Origin: Fimbriimonas planktonicus
GTDB taxonomy: Bacteria > Armatimonadota > Fimbriimonadia > Fimbriimonadales > Fimbriimonadaceae
Direction: 5' to 3'
DNA length: 64,000 nt
Assembly: GCA_965234685.1 (NCBI GenBank)
Contig: OZ248539.1
Span: 1,612,001-1,676,000, forward strand
Shown piece by piece: positions 8,005-17,019 of this stretch (position 1 is its first letter; each line of letters opens with the position of its first letter). The notes beneath the pieces are model-generated. The model worked only from the letters and a program-made list of their open reading frames with translations. It searched no databases and was not told the origin of the DNA. The position numbers were made by a program, and so were the translations under genes.

Positions 8005-8850
8005 CTAAGAGCTTTCGTTCGCCGGGTCCAAAAGCGGATTCCCTTCGTACTTCGCCGGCTTCTCAAGCTTCAAGCGTCCCAGTTCTCGCCGAACCGCGCC
8101 GATTTGCGCTTCGACTTCCGCAAACTCATTCTTGCCGCTGTGATGCTCAACCCCGAGTGCGCCGGTGTATCCAGCCGCCTGCAGAATCTCCAACGTCGCG
8201 CGCAATCTCGTCTCGCAGTTCTTCTGGTCGATATGCGTGTGCATCGCGATCGGCGCGAGCGCCTGGTCGTACTCGTCTTGGGTCTTCCAAATGTCCTTGC
8301 CGACGTGAAGCAGAACGCCGAAGTGTGGAGAATCGACTGCTTCGCTCAGGCGCAGCAGGTTGTCCGGATAGTTGCCCGCGCCCCAGTGGGTTTCTGGCCC
8401 GACTCTGAATCCTTCCTTCGCCGCAAAGTCGCAAAACTCGCGATAGCTCTGCGCGATGATCTCAAACTCCGCGTCCTCCCAGTGTCGGTTCCCTCCGCCT
8501 GGATCGATGCGGACCGTCTTCGCACCCAAAATGGCGGCGGCTTCGAGATGCCGGTAGGCAAGTTCTCGGTGCCGGGCCCGAACATCCACATCGGGTTCAA
8601 ATGGATGGCAACCGTCCGCGTGGTAGTTCACGCAAACCAGCCCCCGATCGTCCATCGCGGTGCGGACCTTGTGGAGGCGAGTCGTGTTGAGTTGCGATTC
8701 AGCATCTGGACCGAGTAGTCCATTCCAAATGTCAGCCGAATCGAGATGATAGCGAAACCGGCAAGTTTCCAAGTACGAGAAAATGTCCATGGTTCCTTCG
8801 GCAACCATGCCGTGGAACGAAAACGAAGCAACACTGATCGGTCCGAACAT
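8005..8850 (-). CDS. Sugar phosphate isomerase/epimerase family protein
   Basis: 281 aa, a TIM-barrel of the AP-endonuclease-2/xylose-isomerase-like superfamily. Seen: SVASFSFHG at the first strand, VNYHADG, a metal-ligand region around KTVRIDPGGG, GPETHWG (Glu and His ligands), MHTHIDQKN and LGVEHHSGKNE at the last strands. The substrate cannot be told; members isomerise or epimerise sugars, inositols or hydroxypyruvate. ATG 8850 has TAAAGT 6 nt upstream (leaderless). It is divergently transcribed from the SDR gene at 8917, which could act in the same sugar or polyol pathway. Confidence 0.85.
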   Translation of the reverse strand: MFGPISVASFSFHGMVAEGTMDIFSYLETCRFRYHLDSADIWNGLLGPDAESQLNTTRLHKVRTAMDDRGLVCVNYHADGCHPFEPDVDVRARHRELAYRHLEAAAILGAKTVRIDPGGGNRHWEDAEFEIIAQSYREFCDFAAKEGFRVGPETHWGAGNYPDNLLRLSEAVDSPHFGVLLHVGKDIWKTQDEYDQALAPIAMHTHIDQKNCETRLRATLEILQAAGYTGALGVEHHSGKNEFAEVEAQIGAVRRELGRLKLEKPAKYEGNPLLDPANESS

Positions 8851-8916
8851 ATCGCTACTTTACAAGCACCGGCGACAAATAAACTTGCCGGCGTATCAAT
8901 CTGTACCGGTACCAAA

Positions 8917-9600
8917 ATGTCAGAACTCAAAGTTGCCATCATCAGTGGATCGCAGGGGCTCATAGGCCGCTCGCTCGTGGACGAGTTCCGCACCGCCGGC
9001 TACAAAACCGTCGGCCTCGATCTCAACGGCGAGGCGGATGTTCCGATTGACCTGACTGACCCAACCGCCATCGAGTCGTTCATCCAAACTCTGGACGAGC
9101 CGATCCATGCGCTCATCAACAACGCCGCCATCGCAAGTTGGGATAAGCCGATTGAAGAGACAACAACGGAGGAGTGGGACCGAATTTTGAACGTAAACCT
9201 TCGTGCACCTTGGCTACTCACCAAACTCCTTCTTCCCCGCTTCGCGCCAGGAGCGAGCATCGTGAACATCGCCAGCACCCGAAGTCAGATGACGGACCAA
9301 CGCAACGAGCCGTATTCGGCGTCGAAGGGCGGCCTCGTCGGCCTGACTCAAGCCCTCGCCGTCGAGCTTGGGCACCGGTATGGGATTCGGGTCAACGCGA
9401 TCTCACCGGGCTACATCGCCGACGAACACGAAAAGCTAGCGCCGATTGAGCACGAGTCTCACCCGGCCCGAAGGGTCGGCAAGCCGGAAGATATCGCCCA
9501 TGCCGCCGTTTACCTGTGCTCCGACCAAGCCACATTTGTGACGGGTGCGGACTGGATCGTTGACGGCGGAATGTCCCGGGTCTTTGCGTATCCCGATTAA
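8917..9600 (+). CDS. Short-chain dehydrogenase/reductase
   Basis: 227 aa, classical SDR. The start is ATG 8917, placing the Rossmann glycine motif (ISGSQGLIGRSL) at the N terminus. NNAA and the catalytic triad are present: Ser in NIASTRSQM, then YSASKGG. A typical ending, GADWIVDGGMSRVFAYP, is also present. NAD(P)-dependent oxidoreductase; the substrate is unknown. It shares a 66-bp divergent promoter region with the isomerase-like gene. The TA[GC]-rich stretch before the start (TACCGG 7 nt upstream) is a poor -10 match, so its promoter is uncertain. Confidence 0.92.
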   Translation: MSELKVAIISGSQGLIGRSLVDEFRTAGYKTVGLDLNGEADVPIDLTDPTAIESFIQTLDEPIHALINNAAIASWDKPIEETTTEEWDRILNVNLRAPWLLTKLLLPRFAPGASIVNIASTRSQMTDQRNEPYSASKGGLVGLTQALAVELGHRYGIRVNAISPGYIADEHEKLAPIEHESHPARRVGKPEDIAHAAVYLCSDQATFVTGADWIVDGGMSRVFAYPD

Positions 9601-9645
9601 GGGTCCACCGGAATGTCAGAGCCGGTTAAAGGGTAAAAGCATCAC

Positions 9646-10104
9646 ATGCCAGTCGATCTCAAAGCCCACCTCACGATGCAACTGAATCAGACCCTTGCTC
9701 TCTACAAAAAGGACGTCCTAGCCTGCACCGAAGAGCAACTAGGGACTCCATTTAACGAGACCACGCGAACCGCATACGACTTTCTGTACGAATGCGAGTA
9801 CGTCAACCGACGCATGACGCAGCGCATCAAAGGCGAAGAGCCAACACCCGCGCCTTGGACCGGTTGGGCCGTTGCCCCAGAAGAGTGGCGCAACCGCGAA
9901 GTCGCGATCGCAAAGTTTGAAGCTTCGGTAAACGACCTCCTTGCCGCGGCGCTTGAAGATCCGGAGAAAGAGATCATCCTGCCCGACGAAGTCACCACTC
10001 CGTTTGCTCTGGCACTGTTTGCCGATATGCACTCGATGTATCACCTTGGCCAAATCGATTACATTCAAACGCTCCACGGCGATACAAAAATGCACTGGAT
10101 GTAG
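9646..10104 (+). CDS. DinB-like four-helix protein
   Basis: 152 aa. Four amphipathic helices with a histidine late in the chain (DMHSMYHLGQIDYIQT) and an acidic early helix (YECEYVNRRM), as in the DinB/DUF1572 metal-binding four-helix superfamily, whose members include thiol-dependent transferases and many proteins of unknown role. Only one or two of the usual metal-binding His are obvious, so enzymatic activity is unproven. The start ATG has TAAAAG 6 nt upstream. It lies between the SDR and prpD genes on the same strand. Confidence 0.65.
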   Translation: MPVDLKAHLTMQLNQTLALYKKDVLACTEEQLGTPFNETTRTAYDFLYECEYVNRRMTQRIKGEEPTPAPWTGWAVAPEEWRNREVAIAKFEASVNDLLAAALEDPEKEIILPDEVTTPFALALFADMHSMYHLGQIDYIQTLHGDTKMHWM

Positions 10105-10124
10105 CCAGCCGGTACCCTAGCCGC

Positions 10125-11618
10125 ATGGCATCCAACTCGGTCAAGTTAGATCGAAACTCGAATCAGGCCCTCGGCATTGGGCAGTTTGCGGTTGATTTCA
10201 TGAACGGCTCACTCGGACCCGGTCCGAGCGAAGCCGTTCTCAACCGAACCCGCGACTTTCACACCGATGCGGTGCTTTGCGGCCTTTCTGCCCTTGCCCT
10301 CGGGACGAACGCGCCGACCATTCTCCGCGCCGAAGCGCTTGCCTACCCAGACGAAACCGGGGCAACGGTCTTTAATTCCCGCGTCCGCGTAAAGCCGGAA
10401 AAGGCCATCGTCGCTAACTCCGCCGCGTCACGAGAGTGGGACAGCAATGGCACGAACTTCGGCTATAACCCTTCCCTCGGCCACGTGGCGGGCGAGTTTG
10501 GCCACAACGATTTCTATCCCGTAGCCATTGCGGCATGCCAAGTCGCCGGAAAGGACGGCGCGACCGCCCTCAAGGCAATGGTGCTTCTGGACGAAATTCG
10601 AGGTCGTCTCGCCGAAGTTTTCTCGCTGAAGACCTATAAGATCGATCACGTGGTGCATGGGGCAATCGCCTCGGCGGCCACGTACGGCGCGATCCTTGGA
10701 GCAACTCCTGAGCAGATTGAGAGCGCGATCGGCATGTTCGTGGCGCACTACATTCCTTGGCGCGCGATTCGTGCCGGAAAGCAGCTGAGTGACTCGAAAG
10801 GAGCCAGCGCCGCAATCTCGACCGAAGCCGCCGTACTTTGCATGCAGCGGTCGTTGCGCGGTTTCGTCGGCCCCAAGGACATCTTCCGCAACCCAGAATC
10901 GATGTTCCGCCAGTTCGAAAAGACCGATGGCGCTTCCCCGTTTGACTTGGTCTTAAACCACTCCGGCGATGACTTTGCCGTGATGGGTATGCACTTCAAG
11001 CTCGGTCTCTACGAGCACCAATCCGCCGGCGCAATCCACGGCATTCTCCAGTTGCTCCTCGAAAATCCGGAACTGCGAGAGCCCGGAGCCATCCAAGGAA
11101 TCACCGTCAAAGCGTACGAGCCCGCCTTCGGCATCATCGGCGACCCCGCAAAGCGCGATCCGAAGACGCGGCAATCGGCCGACCATAGCATGGTCTTCAT
11201 CATCGCCCGGATTCTGAAGAACGCGATCGCCGCTGGCCCCGTGAGCAGCCTCGAAGACATTTGGGAAGCCACGATGCTCATGCCGCAGGACTACGACGAC
11301 GCCGCGCTCGCCGATCCTCAAACGCGAGAGCTCATGGCGCTCATTGGCTTCGAGCACGGTGGCCCGGCCTACGACGCGGCCTACCCTGAAGGCATCCCGA
11401 CGTCGGTCCACCTGCAAACCTCAAAGGGAGTTGTCGAAACCGAAATGGTCATGTTCCCCATCGGCCACGCGCGCAACACTGACCACGACCTAACGAGAAT
11501 GCTCACCGCAAAGTGGCAGCGCCTTGCCACGCTCTCGGCCACAACAAGTCCGGAAGAAACGATTCAGACGCTCGCCGCTTTGCCGAACTTAACGGCCGCG
11601 CAGCTTCTGACCTTCTAA
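10125..11618 (+). CDS. prpD: MmgE/PrpD family protein (2-methylcitrate dehydratase-like)
   Basis: 497 aa, the usual family length. Family features visible: the LGTNAPT segment after the first helix, NSAASREWDSNGT, LDEIRGRLAE, HVVHGAIASAATYGAILG, RAIRAGKQLSDSKGASAA, and the C-terminal DHSMVFIIARIL region with GDPAKRDPKTRQSADHS. PrpD dehydrates 2-methylcitrate to 2-methyl-cis-aconitate in propionate breakdown; other members act on related acids. The start ATG is 6 nt after TACCCT (leaderless). No prpB or prpC lies nearby, so a role in a complete methylcitrate cycle is not supported by context. Confidence 0.88.
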   Translation: MASNSVKLDRNSNQALGIGQFAVDFMNGSLGPGPSEAVLNRTRDFHTDAVLCGLSALALGTNAPTILRAEALAYPDETGATVFNSRVRVKPEKAIVANSAASREWDSNGTNFGYNPSLGHVAGEFGHNDFYPVAIAACQVAGKDGATALKAMVLLDEIRGRLAEVFSLKTYKIDHVVHGAIASAATYGAILGATPEQIESAIGMFVAHYIPWRAIRAGKQLSDSKGASAAISTEAAVLCMQRSLRGFVGPKDIFRNPESMFRQFEKTDGASPFDLVLNHSGDDFAVMGMHFKLGLYEHQSAGAIHGILQLLLENPELREPGAIQGITVKAYEPAFGIIGDPAKRDPKTRQSADHSMVFIIARILKNAIAAGPVSSLEDIWEATMLMPQDYDDAALADPQTRELMALIGFEHGGPAYDAAYPEGIPTSVHLQTSKGVVETEMVMFPIGHARNTDHDLTRMLTAKWQRLATLSATTSPEETIQTLAALPNLTAAQLLTF

Positions 11619-11622
11619 ACCG

Positions 11623-11658
11623 AAAACGGTCCTGCCGCGATTGCGGCAGGACCGTTTT
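11623..11658. terminator. Bidirectional terminator
   Basis: Perfect 16-bp stem: AAAACGGTCCTGCCGC, loop gatt, GCGGCAGGACCGTTTT. A runs on one side and T runs on the other make it usable in both directions, between prpD (+) and the converging propeller gene (-). Confidence 0.92.
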
Positions 11659-11679
11659 GTTCTCTACCGAACGTTGAAG

Positions 11680-14148
11680 TTACGGGTTGATCGTATACGA
11701 ACCAGAAACGGTCGTACCGCTCGAAACCGCAGACACGGTTACGACGGTCGGCGAGATGACCTGCTTGCTAAACACCTTAGTCGCGATTCGCTGGCTTCCT
11801 TGTGGGATAGTCAACGTGATCGTGTCCGTGCCGTTCGTGAAGCGAGCCGCAGAACTGGGCGAAAGCGTCAAGACAACGCTTTGCCCAAGTGCACTTTGAA
11901 CAGGTGCATTGAGCTCGATCTCGGCGAAGTTAGACTGCGTGTCCAAAATGCTGTTGCTGCTAAACGAAACAGCAACCGGATCCGTATAGAAGCCCAGCAC
12001 CGTGACGAACCCAGAAGTATCCGGGTTCGAAGTTTGATAGCCGTTCGCGCTAACCTGCATCGAAGAGGATTCCGTCTCCCCGACGATCACCGCATTGTTC
12101 CAAGTTCCAAACAGCGCGATGCCGTAAGGATGATCCGTTCCGAGGTCAGAGGAGACCGATGCGCCAAGGAAACTAGACCCAATCAGGCCCATTCCATTCG
12201 AGAAACGAGCGTGGAAGCCTTGGAAGTTGCTCGTCGATGCGGCGATCGCCGTCATGTTCGTGCCACCCGCTGAATTGATCGGCAAAGCCGCCGATGACGT
12301 TCTTCCGACAATCTGGACGCTGCCATTAGATTGAAGCGCGATGTCCGCCGGTACATCCGTACCCGTACCGCCGTAAAACGACATGATGGCCTGATTAAGG
12401 TCCTGGCTGAACATTCCAACAAGAACGTCTGAGCCGCCGTTGCTCGAGCTATCGTAGCCGTACTTGACCGGAAGCGTTGCCTGGGACGTGTACAGCGAAC
12501 CTGTAATCAGGGCCGTAAAGTACGGACGGTCGTTGACCATGTCCATCTCCATCGAGCTGAACGTGTCAGTGCCGGTATTCGAGCCAAACGCGACGCTGAA
12601 CTGGACCGCGGCCGTTTGCAGCGCAAAACGAGCGAGGAACAGGTCTCGCCCTCGTCCTCCGGCCGCACCCGTCGTAAAGGTTAGATCGGTGGTTGACTGG
12701 GTTTGTCCGCCTAAGACGAGCGTGTTGTATCCCTTACCAAAATTGACCGCCTTTCCTGCATCGGTGCTATTTCCGCCAAAGAAGCTGCCCATCTTCACCG
12801 AGGCCAGTCTCTTATCAAGCATCAGCACGAACGCCTCATCTGAAGAGCTGCTCTTTGTTGTGTCGGCACTCGCGCCCTTCGTCAGCGGCCCCCGAGTCGA
12901 GACTGTGCTGGATAGATCTGCCGAACCGGTCTGCATGGCAAGGGCCACTTCACCATTCGTTGGATTAACATCCATATCCCAGATGTAATCGTTAAACGCA
13001 CCACCGACGTAGGTAGAGAACATTCGCTCGCCGCCGTTCGCGCGGAGTCGAAGAACATACCCGTCAAATGAGCCAATGTTTCCGGTCTGAACGCCTCCTG
13101 TTGCGGGTAAGTCCGTGCTGTTGGTGTTCGCCGCAAAGACGATGTCTTGGTTATCGAGCACCCGAACCTTCATGCCTTGAGAACCCGTGCTCCAGCCAGC
13201 CTCGGTTGCCGTGCCCGAAACATATGTGCTGAAAACGTCCACGTCGGTCAGATCGGATCTGAGGTGGCTGATGAACCAGTCCGCGTTTGTGCTGTCCGAA
13301 TCGTACGCACCGACCGTCGTCGGAAAATCGGTAGATGCCGTAAGGCCAGCGACAACAAAGGCACCGCTCGGCGAAACCGAAACGGCACCGACTTCATCGA
13401 CGCCCGTTCCGCCTAGGAACGTGCCGGCGAGGAAAATCTGAGGGTCGATCACAACCGGCTTGGTGGCGTCGTAGCTGCCAAGGTTGAAGCCAACCTGACC
13501 ATTCTTGATGTTGAACTTAGCTGGAACTTCCCGCTTCACTCCGTCGACCATCTGGTAGACAAAGAGGTTCTGCTCTCGGACGGTACCAAGAGAGATATCG
13601 TACTGAAGCGAGCCGTCCGCGCCGACGCGAAGATTCTTGGCGCCTTCGTAGCTGAGCTTCACCGATTCGGGCTTTGCGCCCGCCGAAAGGATCACATCGT
13701 ATCGTGGCAAACCGCCATCGACGTAATATCGCGCGGTAACGCCAGGAAGGACGTTGACCAGCTTCGCTTCATTAAAGGAAGCAACCCCGTTGAATTCGCT
13801 GCCACCAACAATGAAGTTGGTCTTGCTCTTCTTTTTGGACACGCCTACCGGGACAACCGACGAGGATGCTCCCACAAAATTCACCCGAACAACATCACCC
13901 GTGGTAGAAATCTTCTTTGTGGTGATGTCCGACGCGATCGATACTGACTTCGCGGAATGTTTGTAGTAGTCGATCACGGCACCTGAATCGGTGACCCATA
14001 GGTTTGCGCCGGGCGACTTCATCAAGAATCGAGCCGCGGAATTCCACTGGCCCTTGTTCTCGATGAAAGCGCCTGCAGAAAGGGCGGGAGTGCCCGGAGA
14101 AGCATTAGTTGCAGAAGCAACCGTAGCAAGGATTAGAACTCCAATCAT
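11680..14148 (-). CDS. Secreted SBBP beta-propeller protein, paralog 1
   Basis: 822 aa. Start at 14148 (MIGVLILATVASA), chosen because all three paralogs share this beginning and because CATACT lies 7 nt upstream. Layout: signal peptide (residues 1 to about 16); a DUF7948-type domain beginning FIENKGQWNSAARFLM; VIDPQIFLAGTFLGG, where propeller (SBBP) repeats begin with AVSVSPSGAFVVAGLT; then blades to about residue 720; a final Ig/Calx-beta-like domain of about 95 aa ending VSGSYTINP. It has no membrane anchor or obvious sorting tag. The role is likely an exported or surface structural or binding protein. It is one of three tandem copies. Confidence 0.85.
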   Translation of the reverse strand: MIGVLILATVASATNASPGTPALSAGAFIENKGQWNSAARFLMKSPGANLWVTDSGAVIDYYKHSAKSVSIASDITTKKISTTGDVVRVNFVGASSSVVPVGVSKKKSKTNFIVGGSEFNGVASFNEAKLVNVLPGVTARYYVDGGLPRYDVILSAGAKPESVKLSYEGAKNLRVGADGSLQYDISLGTVREQNLFVYQMVDGVKREVPAKFNIKNGQVGFNLGSYDATKPVVIDPQIFLAGTFLGGTGVDEVGAVSVSPSGAFVVAGLTASTDFPTTVGAYDSDSTNADWFISHLRSDLTDVDVFSTYVSGTATEAGWSTGSQGMKVRVLDNQDIVFAANTNSTDLPATGGVQTGNIGSFDGYVLRLRANGGERMFSTYVGGAFNDYIWDMDVNPTNGEVALAMQTGSADLSSTVSTRGPLTKGASADTTKSSSSDEAFVLMLDKRLASVKMGSFFGGNSTDAGKAVNFGKGYNTLVLGGQTQSTTDLTFTTGAAGGRGRDLFLARFALQTAAVQFSVAFGSNTGTDTFSSMEMDMVNDRPYFTALITGSLYTSQATLPVKYGYDSSSNGGSDVLVGMFSQDLNQAIMSFYGGTGTDVPADIALQSNGSVQIVGRTSSAALPINSAGGTNMTAIAASTSNFQGFHARFSNGMGLIGSSFLGASVSSDLGTDHPYGIALFGTWNNAVIVGETESSSMQVSANGYQTSNPDTSGFVTVLGFYTDPVAVSFSSNSILDTQSNFAEIELNAPVQSALGQSVVLTLSPSSAARFTNGTDTITLTIPQGSQRIATKVFSKQVISPTVVTVSAVSSGTTVSGSYTINP

Positions 14149-14288
14149 CATAAGAAGTATGCCTTGGAGAAGTTGCCACATTAAGTCAACGGCGCTTCAC
14201 GCAGATAACAGCGACGAAAACCAGCAGAATTACCAAGCGTTTAGGTCCGTAAAGATTGAAATTCTGTTTATCGTCCTGATACGACGAC

Positions 14289-14321
14289 ATAGGGACTTGC
14301 CGAAGATCGGCAAGCCCCTAT
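14289..14321 (-). terminator. Hairpin after SBBP paralog 2
   Basis: 15-bp stem ATAGGGACTTGCCGA, loop aga, TCGGCAAGCCCCTAT with one mismatch. It is placed just past the stop codon of the gene ending at 14346 and before paralog 1. There is no clear T run. Confidence 0.65.
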
Positions 14322-14345
14322 CGTCTCACAGTGGGGTGATCGTGA

Positions 14346-16814
14346 TTATGGGTTGATCGTATACGAACCCGAAACGGTCGTACCGCTCGAAACCGCGGTA
14401 ACGGTTACGAGAGTTGGCGTTGTGACTGCATTGCCAAAGATCTTCGTCGACATGTGCTTCCTGCCCTGCGGCACGTTAAGCGTTATCGTCGAAGTTCCGT
14501 TCGAGAATCGCGCCGCCGTGGTTGGCGTAAGCGTCAAAACGACGTTCTGACCAAGCACATTCTGCACCGGTGCGTTCAGCCGAACCTCCGCGAAGTTCGT
14601 TTCTGTATCCAAAAGGCTGTTGTTCGAGAAGACAACTGCCGTTGGGTCGGTGGAGAAGGCTAGCACTTGAATGAAGCCCGAGGTGTCGATGTTGGCGGGC
14701 TGGAATGCCAAGGGGGATGTCTGCAACGTGGTGGATGCCGTCTGTCCAACGATGACGGCATTGTTCCAGGTCCCAAACAGCGCTATACCGTATGGCGTTT
14801 CCGTACCCGTATCGGAAGCAACCGTACCGCCCAGCAAGCTGGCACCCTGAAGTTTCAAGCCGTTACTGAAGCGGGCATGGAAGCCCTGAATGTTAGAAGT
14901 GGAGGCCGCAGTCGCCGTGATGTTCGTTCCGCCTGCTGAGTTCAGCGGCAATGCCGCCGACTGAGTCGTACCGATCACGTGTACCGAGCCATTCGACTGC
15001 AGAGCAATATCTGTCGGCGCGTCGTCGGCTGTACTGCCGTAATAAGTCATGTTCAATTGACTTAGATCTTGGCTCAGCAAGGCCACGATGGCGTCATTAC
15101 CACCATTACTCGTACTATCGTAGCCATACTGAACGGGAATGGTCGTTCCGAAGCCCGCAGTATTGATCGATCCGCCGACGAGCGCCGCGATGTAAGGGCG
15201 ATCGGTGACTGGGTCAAGTTGCAGGGCTCGGAGAGTATCACTGGCACTAGAACCGAACCCGAGGCTGAACTGAACTGCTGCATCCCGCATCGCAAATCGC
15301 GCGATCAGCAAGTCTCTGTTCGAACTAATGGCGCCGGTGGTGACTGAGAACCCGGAGGATTGGCTTTGGGCACCAAGGACAACCGTGTTATAGTCTCGTC
15401 CAAACTTGACGGCCTTGCCTGCGTCAGTTGAAGTGCCGCCTAAGAACGATCCCAACTTGGGCGCTGAAAGCTTCTTGTCCAATACGAGGACAAATGCGTC
15501 GTTACTGGCTCCCGAGCCACCTTTGCTCGTATCTGCAGCAGAGCCTTTCGTAAGTGCTCCACGGGACGTGATTGCTGACGACAGGTTCGCAGATCCGGTC
15601 TGAATTGCGAGTGCCACTTCGCCATTGGTTGGATTGACATCCATGTCCCAGATCAGGTCAACCTGGTCACCGCCTACGTAAGTTGAGAACGCCCTCGTGC
15701 CTCCATTAGAACGAAGTCGAAGTACGTAACCATCCGTCTGGCCAGCATTGGCAGTCTGAACGCCTAACGTTGCCGGTAAGTTAGTGCTAGGAGTATTCGC
15801 GGCAAGAACCACGTCTTGGTCGTTAAGTACGCGGACTTTCATCCCCTGGGTAGACCCCCATCCGAGTTCGTTGCCACTTCCCGAAACGTAGGTGCTGAAC
15901 TTATCGATGCCCGAAAGGTCCGATTTCAAGTGCGAAATGTACCAGTCAGAGTCGGTGCCGTCGCTGTTATAGGGACCGACGGTTGTTGGGAAGTTCGTCG
16001 CGGCGGTCAGGCCAGCAACAACGAAGGCGCCACTAGGCGAAACTGCGACGGCTCCTGTTTCATCCGCGCCAGAACCACCGAGGTAGGTACCGTAGAGGAA
16101 AATCTGGGGGTCGATGACCACTGGTTTTGAAGCATCATAACCAGCAAGCTTGAAACCAACCTGTCCGTTATTCACGGTGAACTTCGCCGGGACTTCCTTC
16201 TTTACGCCGTCAACCATTTGGTAAACGAAGAGGTTCTGCTCGCGAACGGTGCCAAGCGAAATGTCGTACTGAAGTGAGCCATCTGCGCCGACGCGGAGGT
16301 TCTTGGCGCCTTCATACTTCAGCTTCACCGATTCTGGTTTCGCACCAGCAGCGAGAATAACGTCGTATCGTGGTGCGCCGCCATCGACGTAGTATCGAGC
16401 GGTTACACCGGGGAGAACGTTCACCAGCTTGGCTTCGTTAAAGGAACCAACTCCGTTGAACTCATTGCCGTCAACGATAAAGTTGGTCTGGTAAGTTTTC
16501 TTTGCAACGCCGAGGGGAACGACCGACTTCGATGCGCCTACGAAATTAACGCGAACAACGTCACCCTTGGTCGAAATCTGCTTTCCGTTGAAATCTTCAG
16601 CAACTGGCACCAACTTAGTGGAGTGCTTATAGTAATCAATAACGGCGCCCGATTCAGTGACCCAAAGGTTGGCACCTGGCGACTTCATCAAGAACTTTGC
16701 CGCGGAATTCCACTGACCCTGGTTCTCGATAAATGCGCCTTGCGACACCGCAACGGTGCTCATTGATGGGCTGGCTGCAGTTGCAACCGTAGCAAGGACT
16801 AAAATTCCAATCAT
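14346..16814 (-). CDS. Secreted SBBP beta-propeller protein, paralog 2
   Basis: 822 aa, collinear with paralogs 1 and 3. Start MIGILVLATVATAAS with CATAAT 7 nt upstream. It has the same N-terminal DUF7948-type block (FIENQGQWNSAAKFLM, NVLPGVTARYYVDGG, DPQIFLYGTYLGG) and the same terminal domain ending VSGSYTINP. The middle propeller region is the most divergent of the three: FLGGTSTDAGKAVKFGRDYN and YGSTADDAPTDIALQSNGS are shared landmarks, but intervening loops differ. Family knowledge suggests a folded extracellular propeller; ligand unknown. Confidence 0.85.
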   Translation of the reverse strand: MIGILVLATVATAASPSMSTVAVSQGAFIENQGQWNSAAKFLMKSPGANLWVTESGAVIDYYKHSTKLVPVAEDFNGKQISTKGDVVRVNFVGASKSVVPLGVAKKTYQTNFIVDGNEFNGVGSFNEAKLVNVLPGVTARYYVDGGAPRYDVILAAGAKPESVKLKYEGAKNLRVGADGSLQYDISLGTVREQNLFVYQMVDGVKKEVPAKFTVNNGQVGFKLAGYDASKPVVIDPQIFLYGTYLGGSGADETGAVAVSPSGAFVVAGLTAATNFPTTVGPYNSDGTDSDWYISHLKSDLSGIDKFSTYVSGSGNELGWGSTQGMKVRVLNDQDVVLAANTPSTNLPATLGVQTANAGQTDGYVLRLRSNGGTRAFSTYVGGDQVDLIWDMDVNPTNGEVALAIQTGSANLSSAITSRGALTKGSAADTSKGGSGASNDAFVLVLDKKLSAPKLGSFLGGTSTDAGKAVKFGRDYNTVVLGAQSQSSGFSVTTGAISSNRDLLIARFAMRDAAVQFSLGFGSSASDTLRALQLDPVTDRPYIAALVGGSINTAGFGTTIPVQYGYDSTSNGGNDAIVALLSQDLSQLNMTYYGSTADDAPTDIALQSNGSVHVIGTTQSAALPLNSAGGTNITATAASTSNIQGFHARFSNGLKLQGASLLGGTVASDTGTETPYGIALFGTWNNAVIVGQTASTTLQTSPLAFQPANIDTSGFIQVLAFSTDPTAVVFSNNSLLDTETNFAEVRLNAPVQNVLGQNVVLTLTPTTAARFSNGTSTITLNVPQGRKHMSTKIFGNAVTTPTLVTVTAVSSGTTVSGSYTINP

Positions 16815-16961
16815 CCCACCAATTATGACCGATCTATAGACCGAAAATAGCGGTTGAAAAGGTCACTCAATCCGCTGATTAAACTCAAGCAGAAGTACTT
16901 GATTTCATTGATTTTTTTGATGGTTTAGCGCGACTGCAATTCTGCGTGGACAGACGAAACA

Positions 16962-16997
16962 AGAGCCCCTCTACCGCGATAGCGGTAGAGGGGCTCT
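16962..16997 (-). terminator. Hairpin after SBBP paralog 3
   Basis: Perfect 16-bp stem AGAGCCCCTCTACCGC, spacer gata, GCGGTAGAGGGGCTCT, placed directly after the stop of the gene ending at 17020. It has the same design and position as the hairpins after paralogs 1 and 2, with unrelated sequence. Confidence 0.75.
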
Positions 16998-17019
16998 CGC
17001 CATTCCTTAAGCGTTTAAC